From the NCBI GenBank assembly GCA_964017155.1, contig OZ024857.1:42426716-42490715 (forward strand): a stretch of DNA of 64,000 bases, in the 5' to 3' direction. The notes beneath the pieces were generated by a model, which saw nothing but the letters and a program-made list of their open reading frames with translations, did not search any database and was not told where the DNA came from. This document shows positions 33,480 to 50,000 of this stretch, piece after piece; the stretch's first letter is position 1; every line of letters starts with the position of its first letter. This DNA comes from Oasisia sp. SBJ-2009. Taxonomy: Eukaryota > Annelida > Polychaeta > Sabellida > Siboglinidae. Made by a program: the position numbers and the translations under genes.

Positions 33480-34262
33480 TATATGACATCGAAACAACGT
33501 CGACACCCGACTTCGAAACAACGTTGTTACCCGACGTCGATACAATCTTCATATACAACGTGCTTCCAACGTTGTTTCGACATCGATATGTGGCGTAAAA
33601 ACAACGTCGTTACTCGACGTCGGCAAACCGTTGACAACTGATGTCGATCCAACTTTCATACGCAACGTGTCTTCGGCGTTGTTTCGACGTCGATATATGA
33701 CGCCGAAACAACGTCGTTACTTGACGTTGAAAAAACGTTGACAAATGACGTCGATACAAATTTCATAGACACCGTGTTTTCGACGTTGTTTCGACGTCGA
33801 TATATGACGGCGAAACAACGTCGGTACTCGACGTTAATAAAACGTTGACAATTGACGTCGATACAACTTTCATAGTCACCGTGTTTTCGACGTTGTTTCG
33901 ACGTCGATATATGACGCCGAAACAACGTCGTTACTCGACGTTGAAAAAACTTTGACAAATGACGTCGATACAACTTTCATAGTCACCGTGTTTTCGACGT
34001 TGTTTCGACGTCGATATATGACGCCGAAACAACGTCGTTACTCGACGTTGAAAAAACGTTGACAAATGACGTCGATACAACTTTCATAGTCACCGTGTTT
34101 TCGACGTTGTTTCGACGTCGATATATGACGCCGAACACAACGTCGTTACTCGACGTTGAAAAAACGTTGACAAAAGACGTCGATACAACTTTCATAGTAA
34201 CCATGATTTCGACGTTGGATCGACGTCGGCACCGACGTCGAAACAACGTCGCTGCAACGTCA
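33480..34262. repeat. Right subterminal array, ~107-bp ACGTCG repeat
   Basis: The period was read from CTTTCATAGTCACCGTG at about 33867, 33973 and 34081. Units contain TTTCGACGTCGATATATGACG and ACAACGTCGTTACTCGACGT. Related in style (CGACGTCG palindromes) but not in unit sequence to the left array. Confidence 0.85.
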
Positions 34263-35844
34263 TTTTGCCCGCTGGGGAAGTGTGCTGATCCCTGGTTCTC
34301 ATGATTGAGAGACCGTTGCTCCAGTCATCGAAATAAAGCCTCCGGGCCACATCACTTCATAATTCCAATGGCAAACCTGATCGGGATTTGTGTTGTACAT
34401 TGCATTGCATTGCTGAGTTAAATTGCCTGAGCCCCCAAGGACCGCCCGAATGCTACCCCGCCTAGCTCTCTCCCATACAGCGAACACGAACAGCATCGAC
34501 TATGTATGTATGTATGGACAGTGTGATTGAGACGCATATTGTATAGTTAATTCACAGCCTTCATCATATCATTCCACGATCCCCAGTCCCTGTGACTAAC
34601 ACGAGTAGTTCTGCATCGCGAAACAGTGGATCGGTCGCTAAAAACATAATAAGTATTTACTTAATACTTCATGATCTAGTCGTCGGGAAATGAGCGTTAA
34701 TATAACAAATACCACCACTTTGTTTTGTGAAACGCAAATGACCTTGTTTGAGCGGACGTATTGAAGCGATTTCGCAATTAACACACTTCATATGTTGACA
34801 TGTCGTTTGCTTTCCGTTTACCAATGCAAAGGTTAAAATAAAATAAAATTGGCAAATTAATTTGACTTAATCTTCTAAAAACCTACATGATTTAGTAAAA
34901 CAATCGTCTTCGAATTATATATATTATAGCATAAGAGTAGGCATCCTGGATTGGTTTATAGCAGTGGCAGAGAAGGTGAAACATAATTTATAGATGCTAG
35001 TAATAACGTCTGGAAAGGTGCCACCACCAATGAAACTAGAACAAACAGCGCATTAATGTAATCGTCCGCTTAATTTCGTATAGCAACACGAACAGAAAAA
35101 TGTGGAAACCTTTCCTGTAGCATGCATAATATGCGGATGTTATCTGCTAAAAAACACGATAAATATTGTATTTACGGCATACAATTTGAGCCTGTTGCCA
35201 TATAGATTATTAGTGATGCAACCCGATAATGGTTAATATTAATGTACGCGTTGTGAATCACACAAACAACGTGGACGTAAAACACAAATGTAAATCACGT
35301 CATCAATAAATGTTGAGGACGTGAACACGCATTTTATGAACAATAAAAACCGAAGACTGGCGAACGCTACCGAGTATTCATGACTATGTCTTTTATGGAT
35401 AATATAGGCGGAACCCAACGTAGAAGCTCCTCGTACGCGGAATTATTGATTAATATATATCATTTTGTTTACTAGTGCGTAACAACCTAATTCGAATAAC
35501 GTAAAGGCGTAGAAATACGTGAAATAATTATGTTGTTAGAATTAATTAACTGCACTGCATAGATTGCCAAGAGTTTAACATTACCAAATAATCCCATATA
35601 CGTGTTTTGTATTGTTTCTAATTGTAGCAGTGCACTTTAGTAGTACATTTCCAGTAGCCTGAATGTAATGTTGAGAGGAAGTTCCGCAGCATTCCAAGGA
35701 AAAGACAGAACCCACAACGAGGCGGTGGCGTTGACATTGTATGGAGACAAACATGGCTAGACTGCTCCCTTCGCCGTGTCTGATATGACGACTGATATCT
35801 CTGATTCCGTCTGATATGACGACTGGTCTCCGCTTCCAGAAAAC

Positions 35845-35945
35845 CCAGGTTCAAATGCTGTGCTTTCATGACGAACTTGGACAAGTCCGTTCATTCCATA
35901 TCGACCTAGTTCACTCAGCTGTGTAAATGGTTATATGGCTAAAGA
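35845..35945 (+). mobile_element. SINE relic sharing the 22.05-kb SINE tail
   Basis: Box-B-like GGTTCAAATGC, then CTTGGACAAGTCCG and AGTTCACTCAGCTGTGTAAATG. Same order as 22102-22195. The 5' tRNA part is not recognisable. Confidence 0.5.
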
Positions 35946-37305
35946 CAGTGGTGGATATGTGTGTACAAATAATCTTCGTATAATAATGACATCCTAGCGA
36001 AAGAGACAGAGTTCGATTAAACAGGTCGACCAGGGAGTATGGCATAGTGCAGTTTGTGCAGCTGAAAGGACCGCATAATGAGCTGTATATATTATATATT
36101 ATTGAGTGTGTGCACTGTACTGGGTCCTATCACATGCACATGTGCTGATGTATCGAGTGTTAGGAGCCGAGCTGTGAGGGGTGGAGTATACGTAGCGCGC
36201 AGTATTAAGGAATTGACACCGTACTATTAAAACACTCAATTGTTCTGACTGCACAATAGGGAACGCTGCAACGGAAGCTTTAATGTGTCGTTACTGCGTT
36301 CGAAGAAGCCATCGAACGACATAGTTACATTATAAAACCTAGGTTAAGACATTCCATGAATATTATATTAGTGCTCTACTGTTTATATGTGGGATTATGG
36401 CATTATAATACGGATACAATGGACAAGTAATGGTAATCAGTTTAAATGGCAGAATAATGTGAGAGAGCCATAATAAAAATCACAAGAGTATTAAGCAAAT
36501 CAGTAGTCGAAACGGTGTAGGTTTCTGGGAAGTAAAGGAGAAATGCTACAATAAAAATAACGGTAACAATTATTTTGCAGAGTCTATGTCTCCCTTCCGT
36601 TGTGTCATCAGCGTCACTTATATGTAGTGTGTTCAGGTCCTTTAACAGTTCTCTCCATCATCGTCTTATGCGTCTGTCGTACACTCTCAATCGTTCGCAC
36701 TTGTCTTTGTTCGTCTTGTCCGTCGTGTATATATTTTTTCCTCTCGTTTATATCAAACTTACGTTTTGGTCTTACTCTTCTACTTGTGCCGGTCTCTTCT
36801 GTATTCGTGCTTGTTGTATATTTTGTCTTTCTCCACTTCTTGTGTCATGTTCTTTTTATTAGTCTCACTTCACTGTTGCAATGTACGCATCTTGCATAAT
36901 ATGATATGCCAACTTCCAAATATGTCCAAACTTAACCATGACCACACAAACATATGTTACTCGTTGGAAGGACCGTACTTACATAACATATAGTGTTATG
37001 TATATTGTATCGTGTTGTGTGTATGACTGTGTAGCAACAGTGTAACTATACGTAATTATTATGCGAGGCTTCATTAATAATTTCGATATCGTTCATGACT
37101 GTTCAGAATCAACTGCACTCGAACATTTCCAAAGCTTTTAGAAGGGGTGGTCATATAATGTATAACTTCTTGACAAAACCATCGTTCCCAGTCGCTCTAT
37201 GACGACTGAACCTACAATTAATGCATATCGACATTATTCTTGCTGAGCAGAATATAAACTATTTCTAGCCATCGTGGTAACTACACCAGTGAATTCGTTT
37301 TGAAT

Positions 37306-37421
<116 letters not shown>

Positions 37422-38280
37422 TTGAGAGAGGACATTGTAACTGCCTCCGCAAGTCTTGTTTGAGTAACTGCCAAGGTAGTTGATTCTGCATCCTCTTCAG
37501 AACATCAGTCACTGGCCACCTGGATGTTCAAGTTCGCTGTCACAGTCTGGTCAACAGTTCGCATCTTCATCATCCGTCTATCAATACCCTCATCTACTTT
37601 GCCATAATTCGACAATTTCTTGAGTGCGCAATTCCGGAACATATATACACGGCGACGTAAGCATACCAACGATGCTAATCGTACGATTTCATCGTCTACC
37701 CGACTGTAACGGGAACTACAAGTACAATCACCTGCCTTTCCGGCTTATGAACCGGTCCACACCATTTGCCGAAAGTTTCCTTTGTGTCCCTTGTACATGC
37801 CCACATGAAAACATAGATAAAAAGTAATAGTTTGATGCAACATAAAGTGATATAATCTAGGACGAACACTCTCAAAACATGTTAGATACGCATCACGAGA
37901 TAATTCATAATTGAAAATCGCGATGTAACACAAATTTAACACAGCAATAACATATCATCATGGAACTCCGGGAACATGTATCTAGATAGAACTTTACATT
38001 GATAGCATAGCTTGTGGAACAACACTAGATAACTCACCCATGTAGACAGTAATGCCTTTATTATAAGTATTTTTCAGAAACGTTGTCATCAAACTGCTGA
38101 TACACGTAACATTGGTATGCCTGATATGTATCAGTTGGTATCGTAACTATCGTTATTAACACCAGGAAAATAATAAGACCAAACGTTATTCATTCTTGTT
38201 AAATATGAGATTGAGTGAAATGTGGTATACCTTTGCAGTTAATTTTAACATGACTTTAAATAAACATATGTTAACAGGTT

Positions 38281-38410
38281 TCCCATCCCGGAAAGGACTG
38301 GCTTGACACTGGGCGCCGCCATGAGGAAAGCCGAGAGACGAGAAGAGTGGAGGGAGCTGGTTGCAAGGTCATCTGTGGTGCCCCAACGGTCCACTGAGAC
38401 TACGGGATAG
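38281..38410 (+). pseudogene. Possible LINE ORF C-terminal fragment
   Basis: Open frame ending GAAMRKAERREEWRELVARS then VVPQRSTETTG and a stop. 'A.DR..WR.LV' followed by a short polar tail is how many RTE/Jockey-type LINE polyproteins end. Preceded by AACAG, so a host exon is an alternative. Confidence 0.4.
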
Positions 38411-38993
38411 GCAAGCAAGGCATGGCAAGCAACAGGTTTCGAACGATTTAGTGATAAGACAAGTTTGCAACAACAACAAAATTCTCAGGCGAAGTTTTGT
38501 ATGCTTAAAATAATACTCTATACATGAAATACAAGAAACAAAGTAGGATATCAATAAAAATGTCACTCAAACTAACTATGGTGCTTGTACTGCAAGCATA
38601 TACTTTGAGTTATTAACAAATATACACTCTTCACACACTGCTACAAGGTCAGCTATAAAGTGAATTACATTATTACACATACATAGTGCTACTATTCATT
38701 TCACGCAGTGTTTTCAAGTAATATACTCACTGAAAGCAAAATTTAAAAATATTCACTCTGAGAAACCGCATAGTGCACCAACAGTAATTAACCATCACAC
38801 TATTACTTGTATTATAACATAATGCACACTTCGGAATCGTAGTATAAGTTAAATATGAACTTAATTTCCATTGAAGCTGTCAACATTAATATCAATAACA
38901 AGTGTGTATGCTTTGAAACTAGAATGTATCAATCAGCAAATTGTACATGTAGAAACACACATTTCGACCGTCCGCCACCCAACCGTCCGATGC

Positions 38994-39585
38994 TTAGCCT
39001 AGGCCGATTTCACAGAGTTCCCAGGTCTCCTGCATGTTCGGAATGTGAATTGTCACGTGCTGACAGTCGTCTCCGTCACACGTGCACTTGGCGACACACG
39101 AGGACAGATCGCCGTTCCTAGGTGCCGTGGTTCCGCTCAGTCGGCATGTCCGGTAGCGTCCAGCGGTCTCGCAGTATGACCAGACGGACTGTCTAGTCGA
39201 CACCTTCACGTGCGAGTTGGAACAGACGAGGTGGCGACCAGTGATCGTGACAGTGAAAGACGTCTTCATCGCGTCCGGTACACGTCTCCGGATTGTGAGT
39301 CCCGGGTGCACACATTTGCCCCGCGGCTGTGGAGCCCAGCGCCGGACACTGGCCGAGTACGTGTACATGTCCATCTGGGCCAAGGCGAGGCAGGTGGCGG
39401 TGTCGCCGTCGATCAGGTGCACTGCCTTTGTGGCCGGCACTGGAGGGTCCAACGTCAATTCTTCGGCCAACACCAGTTCCTGGTCATCCCAGTGAAGTGT
39501 CGCCATTCCGAAGGACACATCTGCGTTGTACGTCCCCAGTTCGATGAACTGTCTTCGTCCCGTTGTCAGTTCTATGGTACCAACT
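38994..39585 (-). CDS. Secreted YWTD protein, exon 7 (C-terminal Cys-rich domain)
   Basis: Acceptor GTTGCAG; the phase-2 codon AG|A is completed here. 197 codons to TAA/TAG-type end at 38994. After a beta-rich segment (TTGRRQFIELGTYNA) comes AVHLIDGDTATCLALAQ. 'DGD..TC' resembles the start of fucolectin-like/galactose-binding modules. Then follow at least eight Cys residues (CVHPG, LVCSNS, WSYCETAG, TCRLSG, CVAKCTC, DDCQH) and an end WELCEIGLG. I know similar tails from mollusc secreted proteins but cannot give a formal domain name. The domain may bind a carbohydrate or protein ligand (inference). Confidence 0.75.
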
Positions 39586-40206
39586 CTGCAACAGTTTAGA
39601 CACACCCTTTATCAAAGGTACTACAGACAATTTGTTGTAATGCACAAATCAGCCGTGTGTTTTTAATTATCATTTACGTTACCTTAGGACAGCATTAGTT
39701 TTCTTAACGATCCATTATTAATGTATTAAGACGATAAGTTGATAGGTTACTTTCTTTATGTTTGTTAGATGATCATTACATTTGTTGACACAAAGAGATC
39801 GTTGCATATTATGTAATGATTGTTAGCTGTTAGAAAAAATTCTATTATTTTCAGTTAATGAAATTATTCTTATTCGATAAGATAAAAACTTGTATTCAAC
39901 TGTTTGGTGACGAAATCAACAAATATTCAATACTACTTGGCCTCATATGCATGGTAAGGTCAAATGTCATTGTCGCCGTCCCCTTTATCTTTGGCAGTAT
40001 GACGGCGCATTTACATGTCTTCATTTTTTTCCTTTTACCATCGTAATAATTAATTATAATCATCGTTTTTATCACCACTACAAACATCCTATACAATAAT
40101 AGATATATTACTAGTTACTGGTTGTAACACATGTGTCACTAATGGCTAGTGACGCTCAGGAACGTTAGGATAGTAGATATGTTAGTAGCAGTAAATGACG
40201 AATTAC

Positions 40207-40333
40207 CTGACAGGATTCATTGTTCCGTAGTAAGCAACGCCATTTTCAACAACAAGCGATAGAGCTTCTCCGGGTGTGTCGAAGGCCACCTCGTTGTCGC
40301 CGGAGTAGTTGGAACATTCCACACGTTGTTTGG
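40207..40333 (-). CDS. Secreted YWTD protein, exon 6
   Basis: Acceptor GTTACAG, donor TCAG|GTAATT, 127 nt, phases 1 in and 2 out, both matching neighbours. Reads (A)KQRVECSNYSGDNEVAF then TPGEALSLVVENGVAYYG. This closes the propeller-like part: a hydrophobic VAYYG strand after a predicted turn. The same exon in the inverted copy is 63206-63332. Confidence 0.85.
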
Positions 40334-40949
40334 CTGTAACGTACACACAAATACTGGTATGTGTTATGGTTTTCTTTAAATAAGCGGATTTCATCTTAAA
40401 TGCCCATATATCTGTTTGAACTGAAACATACCTGCATATGTTGAAAAGGAAACCCTTTTGTGACAGGTCTAACAGCATTATTAGAAAAATCCACAATTGT
40501 CCCATCGATGTTAATCTACATAAGTATTGTTGTACAGTGTAGTGTTTTCAACTCTGGGTAAAATCTGACGTGGAAACTTATTTAATAGCAAAAGTTGCTT
40601 TCAAAAATGTGCACAACGGATTTTGGATATCACGGTTGGAACGACGAGAAGAGTATATTTCTTTGTAATGCAATCGATAAACGTAACGTACTACTGCCGA
40701 AGGAACTTATTTTTTTAAACAAACGTATTTTCAGCAGAAACAGTGAATTGTAATGTACAATTGCATTGACATAGTCAAAGGTCCAATGCTTTTTAAAACG
40801 ATATTGATTTGCATATGTATTAGTTCTACATTAGTATTATAAATTGTATTACGCACTTTATTATCTAACTTATATGATTTGACCAAATGTATTGTTTTAT
40901 TTAGTTTTTGTAAGGCTGTCAGTGTGTATATATCAGCTATACGTAGGAC

Positions 40950-41048
<99 letters not shown>

Positions 41049-41192
41049 CTATTTATAGGTGAAACTAAATCAATTCAAATATAAATAGATAAAAAAAAAA
41101 TACGTAGTACAATTGAGGGTCACATTGAACTTGTGAATCCTTTGAAGCCCTGTATCATGTGGATATATATATATATATATATATATATGTAT

Positions 41193-41232
<40 letters not shown>
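40950..41232. repeat. (AT)n and (AT)n-(AC)n microsatellites in intron 5
   Basis: (AT)n at 40952-41044 and a mixed AT/AC array at 41161-41232. Their counterparts in the inverted arm (62178-62268, 62384-62570) differ in length and lack the AC block. Confidence 0.9.
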
Positions 41233-41233
<1 letters not shown>

Positions 41234-41557
41234 CCACATCTTTCATATACGCATCATGCAGTTTTATGTTGAATTCTATTTCGTTATTATTGAGAATAAC
41301 AATCAAATACACTGTAATCTGTTTTTAATAAAGGTTGTCATGAAAGCGATGGTTAAATAGTATTGTAATTTTAACTATGTGTGTGTCTTTTTGCTAGAAA
41401 ACTCTAAACTGAGAACATTGTCTCTGTTGTTTAGACAAGCAACTCGTGTGTTTCCATGTATGGGCATTTTTAAAGACTAGTTCCATGACGCGTTCCTGAA
41501 ATAATAAGACTCACAGTCCAATGCCCCTTTCCTGTGTGCAGTGACATCGTAACTTAC

Positions 41558-41700
41558 CGCCAATAGCCCAACACATCGAGTCGCTGCTGTTGATGGCAAC
41601 TCCATAGGCCTCCTTCCCTTTTCCGCGCAATACACCGACGATTCCACTGCCGGTGAAAGTGGACGAAAAAATACCAGAAGCGCTTGCGTAAATCAACCGT
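41558..41700 (-). CDS. Secreted YWTD protein, exon 5
   Basis: Acceptor TTTGCAG, strong donor GGCG|GTAAGT, 143 nt. Reads (R)LIYASASGIFSSTF, GIVGVLRGKGKEAYGVAIN, SMCWAIG. 'RLIYASA', 'AYGVAI' and 'MCWAIG' are degenerate YWTD-repeat strands, each standing for one propeller blade. The equivalent donor in the inverted copy is destroyed (see 61713). Confidence 0.85.
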
Positions 41701-42821
41701 CTGCAAACGTGAATGCGATTGTGAAATATCTAACAGTAAAACAACTCAATGCGGCCTAATTACACTCCACATTCATGGTGACCTGCTAAGACAAACCCCG
41801 TCTAGTCTTCACGCAGACGATTTCAGCCACGCTAGAGCAATTCATCGAAGATTGTTTCTAAACAAATGCCCTCCACTGTGTATATCTATAGTAGCTCGCA
41901 GTTTCATCAGCGTACGGCTAAGCACCTTAATGTGACATAAACTGCTTAATTTTCCAAATGGCAGAAAGAACTTTCGTTGGAAGCAAGATTACACTGAACA
42001 CTCAGTCTTGGTAATATTTTTATTTTTTCGTGTTCATTATGTGCTTATTTGTAAGTGAACAATTCGAGTTGTTATTAAATGGCTTTGTCGAAATCTACAG
42101 AAGACATCACCTTAAATCTTAAATGAAACTAAGCAAGGCATTACCCAAGATCCGTTATGCATATGTAAACAACTTGCATTGCATCATGGTATATAACATT
42201 TGATAACATTGAAATACATAGACAGATGCAATAGTGGTATAAATTCGTTGTTGTCTCGTCTGTTTGGCAAATACTGAATTATGTTATCACGTGGTATCGT
42301 GACTTCATCATTGACATAGTTCGTATCACGAATACAGCTTTCAAAGCATCAGGGCTTGACTACAAATTGAGCATCGAAACGGACGTCGGAATGAGTTGTG
42401 CGAACATCCGATGTAACACAAACATTGTCCCCGTAGAAGGATAACAAATTATCTACACCATTACAAAATTGATGAAAAGAAAATAGGTTAAGCAAATGCT
42501 AAGGTTCTGTCACTTTCGTTGAGTTTCCCAGACTTTCGCCCGGTTTTCAGAGTAATTGTATTGAACACAGACCGCACCACGCATATCTTTACATGAAGCA
42601 GATCTTTACATAAATGGTTCAACTTGGTAAGGTCTTATCAATATCGCCTGAATATTATCCTAAAAGCTTAAAAAAACGCATAGTTCATCACAGTAATTGA
42701 CCGCTTCTCCAGGATTCCTTATCAATCCCTGAAACATGGCAGATATTCAAACCACTTAGTATGAACGTTAACGATAGTGCATGCATACAAGCCTACTTGC
42801 AAATGTTAATATTTACATTAC

Positions 42822-42987
42822 CTCGTAATCCAGTTTATGGTTAACCCTTTCACATGATCAACATTTCTTATCAGTATTTTTCTTTCTGTGCCGTGCGTGT
42901 TGACGACTTCAACTGTCCCCTTATCGTAGTCGGTGAAGTACAGTTTGTTTTGTACTGGGTCAATAACCAAGCCGAGTACCCAGTTCC
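42822..42987 (-). CDS. Secreted YWTD protein, exon 4
   Basis: Acceptor CTTTCAG, donor CGAG|GTAATG, 166 nt, phases 1 and 2. Reads (G)NWVLGLVIDPVQNKLYFTDY, then GTVEVVNTHGTERKILI and HVKGLTINWITR. LVIDP...LYFTDY...I is a textbook LDL-receptor class B (YWTD) blade: 'lavDp....lYwtD.....I.....dG.....L......p.gl.iD'. Confidence 0.9.
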
Positions 42988-43139
42988 CTGAAAGATGAAG
43001 GATAAAGCAGAAGGTTCTATATTTGACAGAGTGGCACACACGTACATGCATAGACACGAACATACAACAGCACATCGCACACAACACATATGCGCGTATA
43101 CACACACGCACACAAATACACACACATAAAAAACACAAA

Positions 43140-43153
43140 AACACACACACACC

Positions 43154-43186
<33 letters not shown>

Positions 43187-43190
43187 ACAA
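43140..43190. repeat. (AC)n microsatellite near exon 4
   Basis: Intron-3 repeat close to the arm edge. The inverted arm has a longer (GT)n at 60215-60285. Confidence 0.9.
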
Positions 43191-43267
43191 AATCGTTCAA
43201 TACATTTAAATATCACGGATTGTGGCGCACAGCACATACCATATGATGGTAATATAATTAAACGTAC

Positions 43268-43387
43268 CTGTATTGTCGACAAGGACGTTGATGTTGGAGC
43301 CATCAAGGGTCGACTTTTTAATCTTGTGGTAGTCACTCCAGTACAGAAAGCCACGCATTTCATCCACTGCGATTGCTCTGATGTAAG
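43268..43387 (-). CDS. Secreted YWTD protein, exon 3
   Basis: Acceptor TTGACAG, donor ACAG|GTACGT, 120 nt, phase 1-1. Reads (T)[19 protein letters not shown] then [19 protein letters not shown]. It is a complete class-B strand order with FLYWSDY and LDGSN. It lies outside the inverted duplication, so the 60-64 kb copy lacks it. Confidence 0.9.
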
Positions 43388-43532
43388 CTGTCAATGCATT
43401 AATAATATATAATGGTAGATGTATATCAAGCCTGTCACATCGTATACATTTCACAATTTTTGAATTGTTCAAGGAATAATGAATTATCCCAGATCCAGTA
43501 TTGGGCCTATATTGTATTTGTATTTGGCCTTT

Positions 43533-44370
<838 letters not shown>

Positions 44371-44378
44371 TTTTCTTA

Positions 44379-45848
<1,470 letters not shown>

Positions 45849-45950
45849 TTATATATCACTACTACGTCTAACTGAACAATACAATGATAATAATGTGCAT
45901 GAGAATGTACTGATGTAATTTATAATTTTCATATTTATATTTTAATTTAC

Positions 45951-46204
<254 letters not shown>

Positions 46205-46511
46205 CGAACAATCTGCCATCCAAATGCAAACATTCACTCTAACATATCTACTGAGAAACGCGTGCAATTGTGCACATCTTTCATGACCGGTTATACAAAA
46301 AAACAGAGAATCTCGGAGAAGGTTCGTAAGATCGAAAGACTCCATTAGCATCACTCCATCAGCAACAAGCGCTATAATCTCCTGGTGTACGAGTTGATGT
46401 TGAGTGTACCAGATTACATTGTTCGTGGTGAATTAATAATTTCCTTTCCTGAATACCCTCTCTACCGGACCTCAAATATGATATGCGTCACTGAGTCTGA
46501 ACGATAGTCGC

Positions 46512-46700
46512 GCAAATGTCTTCGAAATAATTAATGTCGCTTCGCCGTCATATGGTCGTGGCCACAACCATTACACAATGCCCCGTCATGTAAATTATGA
46601 ATAGAGACGTCCGCAGGCATACGGGTGTACATCCCAGGGAGTAACACATTTCGTGTATGATGGCACGATTCGCAAACTATCACGACGACCGATCTAACCG
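46512..46700 (+). repeat. Diverged third copy of the start of duplication A/B
   Basis: Matches 47125-47290 in blocks (ATTATTAATG, CTTCGCCG, CACAATG.CCCGTCATGT, ACACA.TTC) with many changes and small indels. Sequence from 46205 to 47050 otherwise shows no gene. Confidence 0.55.
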
Positions 46701-47050
46701 CAAAAGTAGCGATTTTACATTACAAATTAAGCTTAGTTTGGATAGTTTGTTCAAACACACAATGCCTCTACAGTAAACATATTTGACTTATGACATAATT
46801 TATGTTTCAAGTGATCAATTGAAACATTGCCTAATATCACTATATCACATACTTGAAATATCACTACATGGATCAAGTATAATATCACTACTTGTATCAG
46901 TTGGGATATCATAACTGGCGGATCAAGTGGAATATTACCACATGGGTCCCTTAAGTTATATGTATGCTGAGCTTCGATGAGCATAATTATTGTTTTCATC
47001 TATTAGATGCCATTCGGTACAGGTGGGAATATTCGTGGTTTATTAGTTAT

Positions 47051-50000
47051 GCGAAAATGCCGACCACCCTTCGCGAAACACAAGGTGATCTGCGCCAATG
47101 GGTCTCAATGGAAGTCGCAGAAATGCCATCGAAATTATTAATGAACCTTCGCCGAAATACAGGTATGTCCACAGCCACTACACAATGGCCCGTCATGTCT
47201 ATTATCAACGGAGTTCGGGAGTATGGCAGTGTTTTACACAATTCCTTTATGGTTGCACGCTTCGATCAATATCACGAAGAACGATATAAACACGAAAATA
47301 GATTGTATTTGTCTGGGATGAACGGGTTTGGCAGATATCTACCTCATTGGTAGATATGAGTACAGAATGACGGAAACAAGATGGTGATAAAAGAAGAAGA
47401 GATACCTAAAATATCTTAGAAATATAATATTATATTGCGATACGCCCAAGAGAGCTGGTGCAATGGTTTTACAGTGGAAAGTTACAATAAAAGACTGAGA
47501 ACAATTGAAAGACATATTGAAAACGACCGAAAGCCCGAACTGACGTAGATTTCTCCCCGCATGGGACTGTTATGGCCGACTTATAATATTACATTGTATT
47601 TATGGTTAATCTCCCTCAATTCGACAGGATAGGTGTGAATAAAGCCATCATGTATGCTATGGTCACGAATCTTCCCTCGTTTGAATTATGATCCAAATTG
47701 ATCGCAAATATAAGTAATTAAGTATCATTTAAGTGTTGTGTGTGATGAATTATAAAAGGGCGCAACTCTATTAGACAAAATTGTAAATGAGGATATGTGT
47801 TTCTAATTATTTTGTAAAGTGTCATTTCTATAACATGGTACATGTTTTGTGTGTAGAAATCTGTTGGCAGTACCTTGGAACATAACGTGAGTATAATATC
47901 ACTTCAAATACAAATATGAACAAACTTGTCAGTGGTGGAGTTGGGCCCTTTTATAATTAACCTGTTCTCTTCTCGGCAATGACATGATGAATGTCTTCAT
48001 TAATTAACATTTGTTATAAAATATTACAGCGTAATATTTCATATGTTATATATAAGGTAAGAAATAAGTTGTTATCAAAGAGAATAAAGGTAATGTTGGA
48101 GCGTCTTTTCATGTTCCACCTTGTCGTCTTAGAGTCCCAAATGCCCAACGCAGACATATTGCACAGGGTATGTCACCTCACTGTTAATCATTGTAATCTG
48201 ATTTCCAATCAGTATTTCCATATCGCTCCTTTTTAGCAACTATCTATACTACAAGTTGTTGTGCAACAAGAGAAAGGTACTGTGAGAGCATCTTGACATA
48301 TTCTGCCATAGCCGCTTTGACGACCAAAACTTAAAGTTTTCAGCATTATTTTCCGCATTGAATAGTATACATCCAAAACATATATATATAACGATGGCAT
48401 ACCAAAGCCACAGTTAAACATTGCTCTAAGGTAATGATAAACCGGAGTTTGGTGACACTATTGACAGGGGTACAGGCCACTTTGAACATGCATACAATGC
48501 TCAGGATAGTTGACCTGCAAGAAAAGGGTATACATCTTTGTGATACATAATTCAGAGGAAAGACAACGCCACTTATTGCCATGTCCTGTATACGTGTGCA
48601 TCCATCTTGTTTCTGTGGTCGTCTGAAACGCTTGTTATTATGTATGCTTCTTTGTCTTTCAGAAGTAACATGCAGCGAAGGGGTGTAGATTCGTAGTGCC
48701 TAATTCGAGGATACTTGCAAACAACTTTGCGACACACCATTTCCTCCACAAAACGAAACTAATTATTTGTTTTAAATTAAACGGTAATTAAAATAACTTG
48801 AAATAAATCAAATTTTTAATGAAAGCTCAGTTGTTTTTGTTAGAAAAAGTACTTAATAATATTCAAGAAGACAACACATACCCAGAACTATTGTTACTGG
48901 TAATATGGCATTCCATTTGCTATTTGGTGTTTCTAGTAACTAAATGCTTTAAGTAATATATGTGAGGTTATGACAGAAACGTAGCAATCTAACAAAACAG
49001 CGACGAAATCAATAGCATTTAAGTGTCGTAGCCTAATTACTATGAAGTTTTAATAAATAACCTTCATAAGCAAACAATGTTAGTTAAGCCTATTCTCTTT
49101 GAAATAACTCAGTTAGTTACATGTTCATGTTTGTCAGGTAGTATCTGTCGCAAAAGACACCTACAAATAGTTATTAGGTACGTAAGTACAAAGTTGACGT
49201 TTCATAATTATTGTCTTCCCCCCCCCCTACATATCCAGCAAACCCTTATCGTGGTAGCGATTACTTGAACTATGTAACAGTTCCAACTATGTGTTGGAAC
49301 TGGTACATAGTTGAAGAGATGCCCTCGATTTGAGTGTTAGTATATTTTTCGTTGGGACATTCACGAAATACCACGAAGATGGACACGGGTCAAGTGAAGG
49401 ATGTTCGTTTCTAGTAGCGGCACGCTCAGGGAGAGTATGGACGTGACAGGACATGTTGTTTCATTGGTACAAACATTACTTACCTTCTGGTAAACTAACC
49501 CAGAGGGCGACCAACGTTATGAGCAGAACTCGCAGCAACATCCCCGGTGGCGGTAAAGGCGCGAGTCTCGAAATCGGCTTCTTCGAACACCGCGGTGACA
49601 TATTCACGCTTGAGACCACACGTTCGCTCTGGCACAGTCGCACAGACAACTGCTGACGCAACCACTTAAACGTATCTTTCAGCGGAGTCCAGGCGTCCTC
49701 TATGAGAGACTGTTTGGTAACCAACTAGGCAACTCATCACATTCAAAAATCAATAAGGTAGCGCGATGACACGAACTAGAACTCGTGATAGGTCGCTCCA
49801 TGCAATGGACGCCGCGCACGAAAACACTGAGTAGACGTGTGATTGGCATGACTACGTGACAACATATTTACCCAATAGGACAGGGTGTGTTTAACCGGGA
49901 CAATTAAATGCGCGTAGGCATATGTGCGTAGTTTAGTATGCCTAACATGAACGAAACAGTGCCATCGTGAAACGTTAAACTACCACTGCTAAATTATACC

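Larger units (their letters stand above)
39483..43230 (-). repeat. Left arm of 3.75-kb inverted segmental duplication
   Basis: Reverse-complement match to 60164-64000 across exons, introns and AT microsatellites. The inner edge is at GTGGCGCAC (43222-43230 / 60164-60172). The outer edge is not reached because the window ends. The arms are separated by 16.9 kb. Confidence 0.9.

Noticed and set aside
33369..33641. ORFs in the ACGTCG arrays
   Set aside because: Frames are created by tandem units without stops and have no matching exon phases with the DUF4806 gene.
49476..49724. 82-aa protein starting at the upstream ATG/TTG on the minus strand
   Set aside because: The internal ATG gives an ideal signal peptide and a phase-matched splice to exon 2; the upstream part reads as leader.
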